A stretch of DNA of 54,304 nucleotides from Akkermansia muciniphila (GTDB lineage Bacteria; Verrucomicrobiota; Verrucomicrobiia; Verrucomicrobiales; V1-33): assembly GCA_943333275.1 (NCBI GenBank), contig CALQSQ010000034.1, forward strand, positions 1-54,304. The letters run 5' to 3'. This document shows, in pieces, positions 8,676 through 19,325 of the stretch (position 1 is the stretch's first letter; each line of letters opens with the position of its first letter). Below the pieces are notes generated by a model that was given only the letters and a program-made list of their open reading frames with translations, had not been told where the DNA came from and made no database searches. Position numbers and translations under genes: made by a program.

Positions 8676-9608
8676 ATGGAAAATGTTGTCATTATCGGAT
8701 CCGGCTGCGCTGGCTGGACAGCGGCCCTCTACACCGCGCGGGCCAATCTCGCGCCGCTGGTAATCACCGGCACCATGCCGGGCGGGCTGCTCACCACCAC
8801 CACCATCGTGGAGAATTTCCCCGGCTTCCCTGAGGGCATTGATGGTTTCGAACTCATGACGCGCATGCAGCAGCAGGCTGAGAAATTTGGCACACGGGTG
8901 CAAATGGGCAGCACCGTGGAGGCGGTCGATTTCGCCGATGGGAAAATTTCGCTCACCGTTGATGGAGTTTCCATGGAAACGAAGACGCTCATCATCGCCA
9001 CCGGTTCCGGTCACCGCCATCTCGGTCTGGAAAGCGAACATTTGCTGGAGAACAAGGGGGTGACATTCTGCGCCACCTGCGACGGAGCATTCCCGCGCTT
9101 TCGCAATCAGCCGCTCGTCGTTGTCGGTGGTGGCGACACCGCCTGCGAGGAGGCCAATTTCCTCACCCGCTTTGGATCGATTGTTTACTTGGTGCACCGC
9201 CGCGACAGCCTGCGGGCCTCCAAAGTCATGGCCGACCGCACGCTGGCCAATCCGAAAATCAAACCCATCTGGAACTCCGTCGTCACCGAAGTTCTCGACG
9301 TCAGCAAGGACACCGTGACGGGAGTGCGCCTTAAAAACACGGAAACAGGCGAGGAAAGTACGCTCGATTGCACCGGCGTTTTTGTCGCCATCGGCCATTT
9401 GCCGAACACAGAGATTTTCAAGGGCAAGGTGGATCTGGATGCCGCGGGTTATATCAAGCCGGTGAAAGGCGCGGCCACCAATGTGCCGGGCGTTTTTGTG
9501 GCGGGGGATGTGGCGGACCAAGTTTATCGGCAGGCTATCACCGCTGCCGGCATGGGCTGCGCCGCAGCCATTGAAGCAGAACGTTATCTCGCGGCGATGG
9601 ACTCCTAA
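8676..9608 (+). CDS. trxB: Thioredoxin-disulfide reductase
   Basis: This FAD/NADPH flavoenzyme reduces thioredoxin in the cytoplasm. In its 310 residues the FAD-binding GSGCAG is at 8-13 (Cys where Pro is usual), the redox-active CATC at about 132-135 is followed by DG, the NADPH-binding [10 protein letters not shown] is near 150, and a C-terminal VFVAGDV FAD contact is present. Length is typical. It lies 49 bases after accD and 14 bases before purE on the same strand, so accD-trxB-purE-purK may be partly co-transcribed. No thioredoxin gene is nearby. The closely related ferredoxin/flavodoxin reductases lack the CATC pair. Confidence 0.95.
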   Translation: MENVVIIGSGCAGWTAALYTARANLAPLVITGTMPGGLLTTTTIVENFPGFPEGIDGFELMTRMQQQAEKFGTRVQMGSTVEAVDFADGKISLTVDGVSMETKTLIIATGSGHRHLGLESEHLLENKGVTFCATCDGAFPRFRNQPLVVVGGGDTACEEANFLTRFGSIVYLVHRRDSLRASKVMADRTLANPKIKPIWNSVVTEVLDVSKDTVTGVRLKNTETGEESTLDCTGVFVAIGHLPNTEIFKGKVDLDAAGYIKPVKGAATNVPGVFVAGDVADQVYRQAITAAGMGCAAAIEAERYLAAMDS

Positions 9609-9622
9609 CCCGCTTCATTTCT

Positions 9623-10117
9623 ATGCAACCACTCGTCGGAATCATCATGGGAAGCATCTCGGATTGGGAGACGATGCAGCACGCCTCCGCCATTCTGAAA
9701 GACTTCGGCGTCACCCACGAGACCAGGGTGGTCAGCGCGCATCGCACGCCGGATGTCATGGCGGAATATGCCAAATCGGCCGCGGGCCGCGGGTTGCGCT
9801 GCATCATCGCCGGAGCAGGAGGAGCCGCGCATTTGCCGGGAATGACCGCCAGTTACACCACACTGCCGGTCCTCGGCGTGCCGGTGGCGAGCAAGGCGCT
9901 CAGTGGCGTGGATTCGCTTTACAGCATTGTGCAAATGCCTGCGGGCATTCCTGTCGCCACTTTCGCCATCGGCGTAGCGGGAGCCAAAAATGCCGCGCTC
10001 TTCGCCGTGGCTCAACTGGCGGTGAGCGATGAAAAGCTGGCCGCCAAACTGAAGGATTTTCGCGCCGCGCAGCAGGCCGCTGTCGCGCAATCGCAAAGCG
10101 AACTGCCCCCATGCTGA
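9623..10117 (+). CDS. purE: N5-carboxyaminoimidazole ribonucleotide mutase (class I PurE)
   Basis: PurE converts N5-CAIR to CAIR in de novo purine synthesis. The 164-residue product has the class I marks: GSISDW at 10-15, SAHRTP near 40, and [12 protein letters not shown] near 73. The paired purK directly downstream shows that this is the bacterial two-step route, not the one-step carboxylase type. Its last codons overlap the purK start by seven bases, which suggests translational coupling. Start ATG at 9623. Confidence 0.96.
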   Translation: MQPLVGIIMGSISDWETMQHASAILKDFGVTHETRVVSAHRTPDVMAEYAKSAAGRGLRCIIAGAGGAAHLPGMTASYTTLPVLGVPVASKALSGVDSLYSIVQMPAGIPVATFAIGVAGAKNAALFAVAQLAVSDEKLAAKLKDFRAAQQAAVAQSQSELPPC

Positions 10118-11253
10118 ATCCGGGACAAACGCTTGGCGTCATCGGCGGTGGTCAGCTCGGGCGCATGCTGACGCGGGAGGCGAAACGCTGCGGCTATCGA
10201 GTGGTAGTTTTTACGGATGAACCGCCGCAGAGTCCGGCCGGGCAGTTGGCGGATGTCGAAATCAACGCCCCCTATTTTGACCCCGAAGCCACCGCCCGGT
10301 TCATTGAGGAGGTGGACGTAGTGACCATGGAGTTTGAGAACATCCCCGGAGCCTTCCTCCAGGCCGTGGAACAGCGCCGCCCGATCTTTCCCCCGCGGCT
10401 GGCACTGGAAACCACGCAGCATCGTGAGCGGGAGAAAAATTTCCTTCGGCAGCACGGCCTCGCCCCTGCGGAATTCCGTGTCGTGGACTCTCCCGCCAGC
10501 TTGGCGCAGGCCATGCTCGAACTCGGCACTCCTTCCGTGCTCAAGACCGCAGCGTTTGGTTACGATGGCAAGGGCCAGATCAAACTGGCCGCCGGGGATG
10601 ATCCCGATCACGTATGGAGCATCTTTGGTGCCGCCCGTGGCGTGGTTGAAAAGTGGGTGGATTTCGCCATGGAAATTTCCGTTATCGGAGCCCGGGATCA
10701 GCAGGGAAATTTCGCCGCGTATCCTCCCGGTGAAAATATCCACCGGAATCATATCCTCGATTTCACCATCGCCCCCGCCCGCATCACCCCCGCCCTGGCG
10801 CAAGCTGCCGTGGCCCTCGCCAAGCGTGTGGCCGATGCCCTGAACTATGTGGGCACGCTCGGCGTGGAATTGTTTGTCACCAAAGATGGCCGGCTCCTCG
10901 TCAACGAGATCGCCCCGCGTCCGCACAACTCCGGCCACCACACCATCGACGCCTGCGACTGCAATCAATTTGAACAACAACTCCGCGCCGTCGCTGGCCT
11001 GGAACTGGGCAGCGCCCACCAGCACACCCCCGTCGTTATGGTCAATCTGCTTGGCGAAGTCTGGCCCGACGAAACCACCGCGCCGGATTGGTCGCCGATC
11101 CTCCAGCACCCTCGCGCCAAACTTCACCTCTACGGCAAGCGCCGCGCGCTCCCCAAACGCAAGATGGGCCATTTCACGGTGCTCGGGGATACCGTGGAGC
11201 AGGCGCTGGAGGATGCCCGGAAAATCCAGGCCGCGTTCCTGCCGAAGGGCTGA
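10111..11253 (+). CDS. purK: N5-carboxyaminoimidazole ribonucleotide synthase
   Basis: PurK is the ATP-grasp enzyme that carboxylates AIR with bicarbonate to N5-CAIR, the substrate of PurE. The 380 residues show the N-terminal GGGQLGRML motif (residues ~10-18), ATP-grasp core segments [13 protein letters not shown] and [11 protein letters not shown], and the metal/ATP site [12 protein letters not shown] near 268. Length is normal. The start overlaps purE by seven bases. The gene is followed by 93 non-coding bases before the DUF1080 gene. Confidence 0.96.
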   Translation: MLNPGQTLGVIGGGQLGRMLTREAKRCGYRVVVFTDEPPQSPAGQLADVEINAPYFDPEATARFIEEVDVVTMEFENIPGAFLQAVEQRRPIFPPRLALETTQHREREKNFLRQHGLAPAEFRVVDSPASLAQAMLELGTPSVLKTAAFGYDGKGQIKLAAGDDPDHVWSIFGAARGVVEKWVDFAMEISVIGARDQQGNFAAYPPGENIHRNHILDFTIAPARITPALAQAAVALAKRVADALNYVGTLGVELFVTKDGRLLVNEIAPRPHNSGHHTIDACDCNQFEQQLRAVAGLELGSAHQHTPVVMVNLLGEVWPDETTAPDWSPILQHPRAKLHLYGKRRALPKRKMGHFTVLGDTVEQALEDARKIQAAFLPKG

Positions 11254-11346
11254 AATGACACCGCGAATGCGAGGGGTTTCATTTAACGCTCAATCTTGCC
11301 ATCCAGGCCAAGGGGCTGCTAGAGTCACATCCTATTCCATTATTCT

Positions 11347-12666
11347 ATGAAACACCTGCTCACTACCTGCCTTCTCGCCACCGCCGGCCTTGCCTGTGCG
11401 GATCTTGTTCCCGCTGCCAAAACCACTGCCATGCTCGAAGGGGCGGCCTGGACTCCCCTCTTTGATGGCAAGAGCCTCGCGGGATGGGTGGGTGAAGGCT
11501 ACGCTGTCGAAGAAGGCGCGATCGTTTGCACTCCCAAGGGTGCCTTCCTCCATACGGAAAAGGAATACAGCGACTTCGTGCTCGATCTTGATTTCAAACT
11601 CAAGGCCGGATCCAACAATGGCGTGGGCCTCCGCTATCCCGGCACCGGCGATGCCGCCTACGATGGCATGGAAATCCAAACGCTGGACGACCGCGATCCC
11701 AAATACGCCGGCCTTCAGGAGTGGCAGTTTCACGGTTCGGTTTACAACATCCAGCCCTCCACGCAGTCGAAGAAGAACGTGCTCAAGCCTGTGGGCGAAT
11801 GGAACCACGAGACCATCGTTTGCATTGGTGATCACATCAAAGTCATCCTCAACGGCGAAACGATCACGGATTGCTTCCTCTCCAAATTGAAATACGACGA
11901 AGCCAAGCACCCCGGCGCCAAACGCACCACCGGATTCATCGCCTTCTGCGGCCATGGCGATTACGTGGCCTACAAGAATCTGAAAGTGGCCGACTACTCG
12001 ATGCCCCCCGCACAGCCCAAGACCGGCGGTGACAATCAGCCTCCCGCTGGATTCAAAGCCATCTTCAACGGCAAGGACCTCACCGGATGGAAGGGCATGG
12101 TTGGCGACGGCAATCCCTTCAAGCGTGCAGAAATGAAGCCCGACGAATTGGCCGCCGCCATCAAGGTGGCCGATGCCTCGGCTGCCGAACATTGGAAAAT
12201 CGATGGCGGAACTTTTGTCTTCGACGGCAAGGGCCAGAACCTCTGCACGGAAAAGCCGTATGCGGATTTTGATTTCTACGTGGACTGGAAAATCCCCGCC
12301 ACTGCAGACAGCGGCATCTACCTCCGCTCCACCCCCCAGGTGCAAATCTGGGACCCCGCCAACCCCGCGCAATTCAATGTGGGCAATCAAAAAGGCTCCG
12401 GCGGTCTCTGGAACAACAAGGGTGCTGGCAAAGACCCCATCGTTAAAGCGGACAATCCCATCGGCGAATGGAACACGTTCCACATCCGCATGGTCGGCGA
12501 AACTGTCACCATCCATCTCAACGGGAAATTGATCATCGACCACGCCCCGCTGGACAATTACTGGAAACCCGGTGAGCCCCTCCCCCGTGAAGCATTCCTG
12601 GAACTCCAAAACCACGGCAACACCCTGTATTTCAAAAACCTCTACGTCCGCGAGCTCCCCTTGTAG
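11347..12666 (+). CDS. Secreted protein with two DUF1080 (3-keto-disaccharide hydrolase-like) domains
   Basis: A signal peptide (MKHLLTTCLLATAGLACA) is followed by two concanavalin-type jelly-roll domains of the DUF1080 family. Domain 1 begins with WTPLFDGKSLAGW (about residue 36) and domain 2 with FKAIFNGKDLTGW (about residue 238). Each ends with the family pattern of GEWN, a polar strand, LNG, and a final Y-K-N-L strand (VAYKNLKV and LYFKNLYV). DUF1080 proteins are abundant in verrucomicrobia and planctomycetes; some members are now classed as 3-keto-glycoside hydrolases or lyases, others may only bind sugar. The two domains differ a good deal (domain 2 has a long insert after the first strand), so the duplication is old. 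It probably acts in the periplasm on plant or algal glycans. Confidence 0.85.
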   Translation: MKHLLTTCLLATAGLACADLVPAAKTTAMLEGAAWTPLFDGKSLAGWVGEGYAVEEGAIVCTPKGAFLHTEKEYSDFVLDLDFKLKAGSNNGVGLRYPGTGDAAYDGMEIQTLDDRDPKYAGLQEWQFHGSVYNIQPSTQSKKNVLKPVGEWNHETIVCIGDHIKVILNGETITDCFLSKLKYDEAKHPGAKRTTGFIAFCGHGDYVAYKNLKVADYSMPPAQPKTGGDNQPPAGFKAIFNGKDLTGWKGMVGDGNPFKRAEMKPDELAAAIKVADASAAEHWKIDGGTFVFDGKGQNLCTEKPYADFDFYVDWKIPATADSGIYLRSTPQVQIWDPANPAQFNVGNQKGSGGLWNNKGAGKDPIVKADNPIGEWNTFHIRMVGETVTIHLNGKLIIDHAPLDNYWKPGEPLPREAFLELQNHGNTLYFKNLYVRELPL

Positions 12667-12732
12667 ACAGATCCCGTCTGCCGCAAACCCGACCAAAAAT
12701 CGGCCTCGCCCTCAGTCCGCCACTTCGGGCTA

Positions 12733-12912
12733 AAAATCCCCTCCACCACCGCATTCAGTGTCGCGCTGGAGCGGAGGGTGGCGTTGGGTCTGGTTGGTAG
12801 TAGCCGTCGATGTCCACGGGTTGGTCTTGGACGGATAGGAGTTCGCTGACAAATTTTTCTTCGTTGGCGGGGAGTGCCTCGGAGATGGGTTTGGAAGGCG
12901 AGGTGGTTTGGG
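12733..12912 (-). pseudogene. Decayed second copy of the icd 3' end
   Basis: These 180 bases match the last ~205 bases of icd (13744-13948) in the same orientation. By eye about 80-85 % of aligned bases agree. Two gaps of about 10 and 13 bases break the frame. The decoded stretch still reads like the icd C-terminus (PANEEKFVSELL, PVDIDGYYQPDP). There is no start and no continuous frame, so it is not a gene. Together with the real icd end it brackets the vapBC pair and a gene remnant, as expected if an element once integrated into the icd 3' end. Confidence 0.85.
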
Positions 12913-12925
12913 TTAACGACAGACT

Positions 12926-13366
12926 TTATACTGCTTGGATCACCTCGACATCCAAACCAGGAAATTGTGTGAACGCCTTGTCGATGGTAAGCAGTTCCAA
13001 ACCGCCAGCCATAGCGAATGCTGCCAGGTAGGAATCCATCCAGAGCTTTGGGGAGCTAGATTTCCGTGCTGCCAACTTTTTCCAAATGAGATCAATCCCC
13101 GATGGCTCTGGCAGGAAAATGATGCGGTCATCAGTCATGAATGCCTCGTAACAACTCCAAGCGGCGGCATTGGAAAGTGCCTCATTTCCATAGACCGCCA
13201 AAACACCTGTGGTTGTCATCAGTCTCAAAAACGATTGTTGAGTAGACCGACAGAAGGCAATGCTGCCTTGCAAAGATTGCCCGTCGAGCCAGGACGCAGC
13301 CGCTTGGTGATGAGTGTGTTTTGACAAGGTGAGAGCCAGCCACAGATTGGTGTCCGGCAGCTTCAT
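12926..13366 (-). CDS. vapC: VapC-type PIN-domain toxin (RNase)
   Basis: PIN toxins are Mg-dependent ribonucleases that cut tRNA or rRNA and are held inactive by the cognate antitoxin. The 146-residue product starts MKLPDTNLWLAL, with the first catalytic Asp in the D-T-N motif. It has an FLRLM helix, the second acidic cluster near MDSYLAAFA, and a late LLTIDKAF segment. In the second motif, where Glu is common, it has Gln (STQQSFLRL), as in a known PIN subgroup that starts this helix C-R-x-x-Q. The ATG at 13366 overlaps the antitoxin stop as ATGA, so the two are translationally coupled; a GTG nine bases upstream is an alternative. Confidence 0.85.
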   Translation of the reverse strand: MKLPDTNLWLALTLSKHTHHQAAASWLDGQSLQGSIAFCRSTQQSFLRLMTTTGVLAVYGNEALSNAAAWSCYEAFMTDDRIIFLPEPSGIDLIWKKLAARKSSSPKLWMDSYLAAFAMAGGLELLTIDKAFTQFPGLDVEVIQAV

Positions 13367-13614
13367 GAATGCCACTCCACGTCTTGTTCCAGAAGGATGG
13401 CCGCCACGCGTTCCGGCGACAATGATGCGCTCTGCTTACATTTCACGAGAGGCAATTTGACGCGTTGAGAAGTATCCGCAGTCTCTGCCTGTGAGGCACC
13501 AAGGCCTTTGATCAACAAATCCGCCACCGTATCCTTCAGCTTGCGCCGCTCGTTCAGGGCACGGATCTTGATAGCTCGAATCAGATTGTCTGGAAGTTCC
13601 AGTGTAGTTTTCAT
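13363..13614 (-). CDS. vapB: Ribbon-helix-helix antitoxin of the VapC toxin
   Basis: The 83-residue product begins MKTTLELPDNLIRAIKIRAL, the short beta strand and first helix of ribbon-helix-helix DNA-binding proteins (dimers that bind the operon's own promoter). The C-terminal ~40 residues (SLSPERVAAILLEQDVEWHS) would contact the toxin. It lies directly upstream of vapC with a four-base overlap, so this is a complete type II module. The promoter should lie in 13615-13660; I could not single out a palindromic operator. Confidence 0.8.
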   Translation of the reverse strand: MKTTLELPDNLIRAIKIRALNERRKLKDTVADLLIKGLGASQAETADTSQRVKLPLVKCKQSASLSPERVAAILLEQDVEWHS

Positions 13615-13644
13615 ATCCCAGTTTACTGGTTTCCCAGCTTTCTG

Positions 13645-13737
13645 TCAATTTTCGAAAGTAGCTGATTCAAAAGCTGCGATGAAATCTTTCAAGTTCCGGT
13701 AGCCACCGTGTTGCGGGATGAGATTGTCATCCGCCAT
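13645..13737 (-). pseudogene. N-terminal fragment of a four-helix-bundle-suffix (23S rRNA intervening-sequence type) protein gene
   Basis: An ATG at 13737, five bases past the icd stop, begins a 30-codon frame reading MADDNLIPQHGGYRNLK. This is how the 'four helix bundle suffix domain' proteins begin (L-I-P-x-H-G-G-Y-R-x-L-K-S-F). After NLKDF the similarity stops and the frame ends at 13645. The family normally has 120-200 residues, so this is a 5' remnant. The rest was probably deleted or replaced when the vapBC pair arrived. The match rests on memory of the family, not on a search. Confidence 0.6.
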
Positions 13738-13742
13738 GACTG

Positions 13743-15980
<2,238 letters not shown>

Positions 15981-16125
15981 TCATGGGCGCGTTACTTCAA
16001 GGAGGCCTTCCGGTCAATGGAATTGCCTTGAACACAGGCCTGGTTGATGGCTGCGGGGCTGCGTGGGGAACTGTGATTTGGGGGAAATCGTTTGCCGAGT
16101 CGGTGAATCCGGGGAGATTTGTCGC

Positions 16126-16563
16126 ATGACCATGATGCCGTTTTCATTTTTTGTTACTTGTTGCGCGGTAGTGACTGGGGGAATGCTCGCGAGTTGCTCC
16201 CTGACCCGGCCAGCGCCGCCCTCCGGAAGTTTTGCCAGCGTGCGGCCGGTGCTTGAGAAAAACTGTCTGCACTGTCATGGGGCGACCAAACTTGCGCACA
16301 TGCCTTCGCTGGCCGACACAGCAGAAATAGCCAAACTCAAGGGTCCTGGAAAATGGATCATGCCCGGCCAGCCGGAAAACAGCCGCATTTATCAGGTGGT
16401 CACTGCCGCCGATACCACCCCGAATGCCATGCCTCCGACCGGGCACGCCATCAGTTCCGCTGAAGTGGAAACGATTCGCGCGTGGATCAAGGCGGGGGCT
16501 GAACTTCCGACCGGGGCTCCAGTGGTCCTGGCTCCGTTCGGCGAAGCGATTCGTTCAAGGTAG
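16126..16563 (+). CDS. c-type cytochrome lipoprotein (PSCyt1-like)
   Basis: The 145-residue product has a hydrophobic leader ending in a lipobox (GGMLASC, about residues 19-25) and so is probably anchored by a lipid in the periplasm. It contains one haem-binding CLHCH motif preceded by SVRPVLEKN, the signature of the small cytochrome domain common in planctomycetes and verrucomicrobia. The distal PGQPENSRIYQ and MPPTGHAISSAEVETIRAWIKAGA segments supply the Met ligand region and the last helix. It presumably passes electrons from a periplasmic dehydrogenase; no partner is adjacent. Start choice among ATGs at 16126, 16132 and 16135 is open. Confidence 0.8.
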   Translation: MTMMPFSFFVTCCAVVTGGMLASCSLTRPAPPSGSFASVRPVLEKNCLHCHGATKLAHMPSLADTAEIAKLKGPGKWIMPGQPENSRIYQVVTAADTTPNAMPPTGHAISSAEVETIRAWIKAGAELPTGAPVVLAPFGEAIRSR

Positions 16564-16709
16564 ATTTCTCCACAGTCCCACATCAGCATCAGGCGGCGGG
16601 TCAAGGAACATCTAAATTCCAATGACTACCTGACTGCGCGATTTTATCGCCTCGCCATTTATCCTGAATCGCCGATGATCGATTTTCCAAACCCGACCGA
16701 TTCCCATCT

Positions 16710-18134
16710 ATGAAAACTCTGCTTCTGCTCCTGCTCTCCGGACTCACGGTTATCGGCAGCGAGATGCCCGCGAAACCCAACATCATTTTCATCCTCACGG
16801 ATGATCAGGGATACGGCGATATCTCGGCCCACGGCAATCCCATTCTGAAAACTCCGAATCTTGACCGCCTCCATCGGGAAAGCGTGCGCTTTACTGATTT
16901 CCACGTTTCACCAACTTGTGCGCCCACGCGATCGGCGCTGCTGACGGGCAGGCACGAATTTCGCAACGGAGTGACCCATACCATACAGGAACGCGAGCGT
17001 CTAACGCTCGATGCCATCACGCTGCCGCAGGTGCTGCAAGGGGCCGGTTATAAGACCGGCATTTTTGGCAAATGGCATCTTGGAGATGAGCCTGTTTACC
17101 AGCCTGAGAAAAGGGGTTTTGACGAAGTTTTTATTCACGGAGCGGGGGGCATCGGTCAGAGTTATGCGGGATCGTGCGGAGATGCGCCGGGCAACAAGTA
17201 TTTTGATCCCGCGATTCTCCACAACGGAACTTTCGAGAAAACGCAGGGGTATTGCACGGATGTCTTTTTTAATCAGGCCCTTGGCTGGATCGAGAAGACG
17301 AAGGGTCGCGGCCCCTTTTATTGTCACCTGGCCACGAATGCCCCCCATGCACCGCTCGACGTGCGCCCGGAGGACGAGGCGCGTTATACAGGCAAAGTGC
17401 CCGCGCCTGTGGCAAAATTTTTCGGCATGATTTCCAACATTGATGATAACGTCGGACGGTTGCTTGCGAAACTTGAGGAGTGGGGGATCGAAAAAAACAC
17501 CCTGGTAATTTTCATGAACGATAATGGCGGAACGGAAGGGGTGAAGATCTGGAATGCCGGCATGCGGGGTTCCAAAGTCACGCCCTGGCTGGGTGGAACG
17601 CGGGCCTCCTGCTTCTGGTGCTGGCCTGGGGTGCTGACTCCGGGAGACCGTCCCCAACTCACGGCCCACATCGACTTCTTTCCGACACTTGCGGAACTGG
17701 CCGGTGCGAAAGTGGATGGCAAGGCTGCCGTGCAAATTGAAGGGCGCACGTTGCTGCCTTTGCTGCGGGATCCCGCCGCTGCCTGGCAGGATCGCACGCT
17801 TTTCACGCATGTGGGGCGCTGGCAGACCGGACATGCGGCAGATGCAAAATATGACGATTGCTCGGTCCGCACGCCGCGGTGGCATCTCGTCAACGTTCAT
17901 CCGGAAGGGAAAAAAGCCTGGCAGTTGTTTGATGTGTCCGTGGATCCCGGAGAGAAAGTGGACCTGGCAGCCGCACACTCGGAGGTTGTTCGGGAAATGG
18001 AGGCAGCCTATGACGTTTGGTGGGAATCGGTGCAGCCTCAATTGGTTAATGAAGCGGCCGTTCCGCCCAAAGAAAATTCCTTTGCCATCAAATTCCGGGA
18101 GCAGTTTGGATCACCAGCGCCGTCCCAAAAATAA
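16710..18134 (+). CDS. Secreted sulfatase, type I formylglycine-dependent (arylsulfatase A family)
   Basis: A leader (MKTLLLLLLSGLTVIGS) precedes KPNIIFILTDDQGYGD, with the metal-binding Asp pair. The Cys that becomes formylglycine is residue 70 in CAPTRSALLTGR (C-x-P-x-R). GKWHLG near 117 and a late NDNGG also fit. The product should hydrolyse sulfate esters in the periplasm, most likely on sulfated polysaccharides given the host type. Maturation needs a formylglycine-generating enzyme or anSME, neither of which is in the window. At 474 residues it is of normal length. The gene may be co-transcribed with the next, 24 bases downstream. Confidence 0.93.
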   Translation: MKTLLLLLLSGLTVIGSEMPAKPNIIFILTDDQGYGDISAHGNPILKTPNLDRLHRESVRFTDFHVSPTCAPTRSALLTGRHEFRNGVTHTIQERERLTLDAITLPQVLQGAGYKTGIFGKWHLGDEPVYQPEKRGFDEVFIHGAGGIGQSYAGSCGDAPGNKYFDPAILHNGTFEKTQGYCTDVFFNQALGWIEKTKGRGPFYCHLATNAPHAPLDVRPEDEARYTGKVPAPVAKFFGMISNIDDNVGRLLAKLEEWGIEKNTLVIFMNDNGGTEGVKIWNAGMRGSKVTPWLGGTRASCFWCWPGVLTPGDRPQLTAHIDFFPTLAELAGAKVDGKAAVQIEGRTLLPLLRDPAAAWQDRTLFTHVGRWQTGHAADAKYDDCSVRTPRWHLVNVHPEGKKAWQLFDVSVDPGEKVDLAAAHSEVVREMEAAYDVWWESVQPQLVNEAAVPPKENSFAIKFREQFGSPAPSQK

Positions 18135-18158
18135 TATCTTATCCATCAACTCCCATTC

Positions 18159-19181
18159 ATGAAACGCTTTTCCTTTCTACTCAGCTTTGGTTGTTTATTG
18201 GCCGTGGCTCCTGCCGAGCCGCTGAAACCCGGCGCACCGGTCGATGCCAGCAAGATTGTCTTTGATTTAAAAGCCTGGCAGGATGCCAAGTTGTCTTTGC
18301 AACTCATCCCCTGGGAGGGCCGGAATCTTTCTTTTCTGACCACGGATGACAAGCTCGATCCGGCGATGGTCACGCATTTTGTCGCATGTCTCGACAAGGG
18401 ATGGGAGACTTATGCTGACCTCACCGGCCGCAAGCCCAGCACCTTCAAAAATCTCAATGGCAAGCCGACCGTCACGGCAGTGCCGCCCGGCAATCTGACC
18501 TGCGGTGCTGGCTGTGGCTATGTGGGAGCCACCGGGGTGGAACTGGCGCTTTTTTACGACCGGGATGTGGCTGAATGGAAAATGGATCCGCTGAGTTTCC
18601 CCCACTACGGCTTCTATGAACTGGGCAGAAACTTTTACACCTTTGGCGAACGCCACTCCTGTTTCATCACCGGCTACGCCGTCTTCATGCGCTACGTCTG
18701 CATGGATGCGGTGGGTGCTCATGATCTTGAACTCGACCTTCGCAAGCACATCGAGCGCATGGAGGAGGTCTACGCCAATGCGAGTGAGCCTTTTCTGCGG
18801 ACATTTACCATGCTCGATGGATTGGATGAGAAAGCCAATCGACTTAAGGATGCGCAAGGCAATGACCTGCCGACCTGCGACCAACCGGTCATGTATGCCA
18901 CGGCCATGCTCAAACTTCGCAAGGATTATGGCGGTGATGTGTGGGTGAAGAAATTCTTCAGCGCCCTGGCGAAATGTCCCGAAATCAAACCCACCGACAA
19001 AGCCGCCGCACAACGCCAGTGCCTCGCCTGGCTGATTTGCTCCTCCCATGCTGCCGGCAAGGATCTCACGCCCATCTTCTGCGACCGCTGGCGCATGGAC
19101 CTCGACAAGACCCGGCGCGACTGGTTTAAAAAGCGCGACTGGTCAGATGCCAATTTCGATTTCGACACGCTCTTGAAATAG
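18159..19181 (+). CDS. Secreted protein of unknown function, resembling an inactivated zinc metallopeptidase
   Basis: The 340-residue product has a signal peptide (MKRFSFLLSFGCLLAVAPA). At about residues 152-157 it reads FYELGRNFYTFG, the position where M60-like and other gluzincin peptidases have HExxH (as in HE-x-G-H-N). Here both histidines are replaced (Y and R) while Glu and Gly-x-Asn stay. The downstream region (TGYAVFMRYV, then a Glu-rich helix) would be the second half of such a fold. If the reading is right the protein is not a zinc protease, though it could bind peptide or glycan. The family is not named with certainty. It follows the sulfatase by 24 bases. Confidence 0.5.
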   Translation: MKRFSFLLSFGCLLAVAPAEPLKPGAPVDASKIVFDLKAWQDAKLSLQLIPWEGRNLSFLTTDDKLDPAMVTHFVACLDKGWETYADLTGRKPSTFKNLNGKPTVTAVPPGNLTCGAGCGYVGATGVELALFYDRDVAEWKMDPLSFPHYGFYELGRNFYTFGERHSCFITGYAVFMRYVCMDAVGAHDLELDLRKHIERMEEVYANASEPFLRTFTMLDGLDEKANRLKDAQGNDLPTCDQPVMYATAMLKLRKDYGGDVWVKKFFSALAKCPEIKPTDKAAAQRQCLAWLICSSHAAGKDLTPIFCDRWRMDLDKTRRDWFKKRDWSDANFDFDTLLK

Positions 19182-19238
19182 CGGCTTCCGACTGGGGGGG
19201 AGTTGGTGATTTTTTGACAAACAGAAATGTGCGTAAAA

Positions 19239-19287
19239 TTCCGCATTTACACTTGCGCTTCTGCCAAAATGCTGTTTTTTCCGCATT
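19239..19287 (+). repeat. Direct repeat TTCCGCATT, two copies exactly 40 bases apart, upstream of the lipoprotein gene
   Basis: TTCCGCATT occurs at 19239-19247 and 19279-19287, in an AT-rich 140-base gap. Both copies lie 39-87 bases before the ATG at 19326, on nearly the same face of the helix (about four turns apart). A TTGACA (19214-19219) lies just upstream. This could be a pair of activator or repressor sites, or coincidence. Confidence 0.3.
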
Positions 19288-19325
19288 AATTCCGAAACGC
19301 TCGTTCACCTCAACTCCGTGCATCC

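Noticed and set aside
10012..11172. Open minus-strand frame of 386 codons opposite purK
   Set aside because: Same reason: purE and purK are unmistakable on the plus strand and the antisense frame overlaps both.
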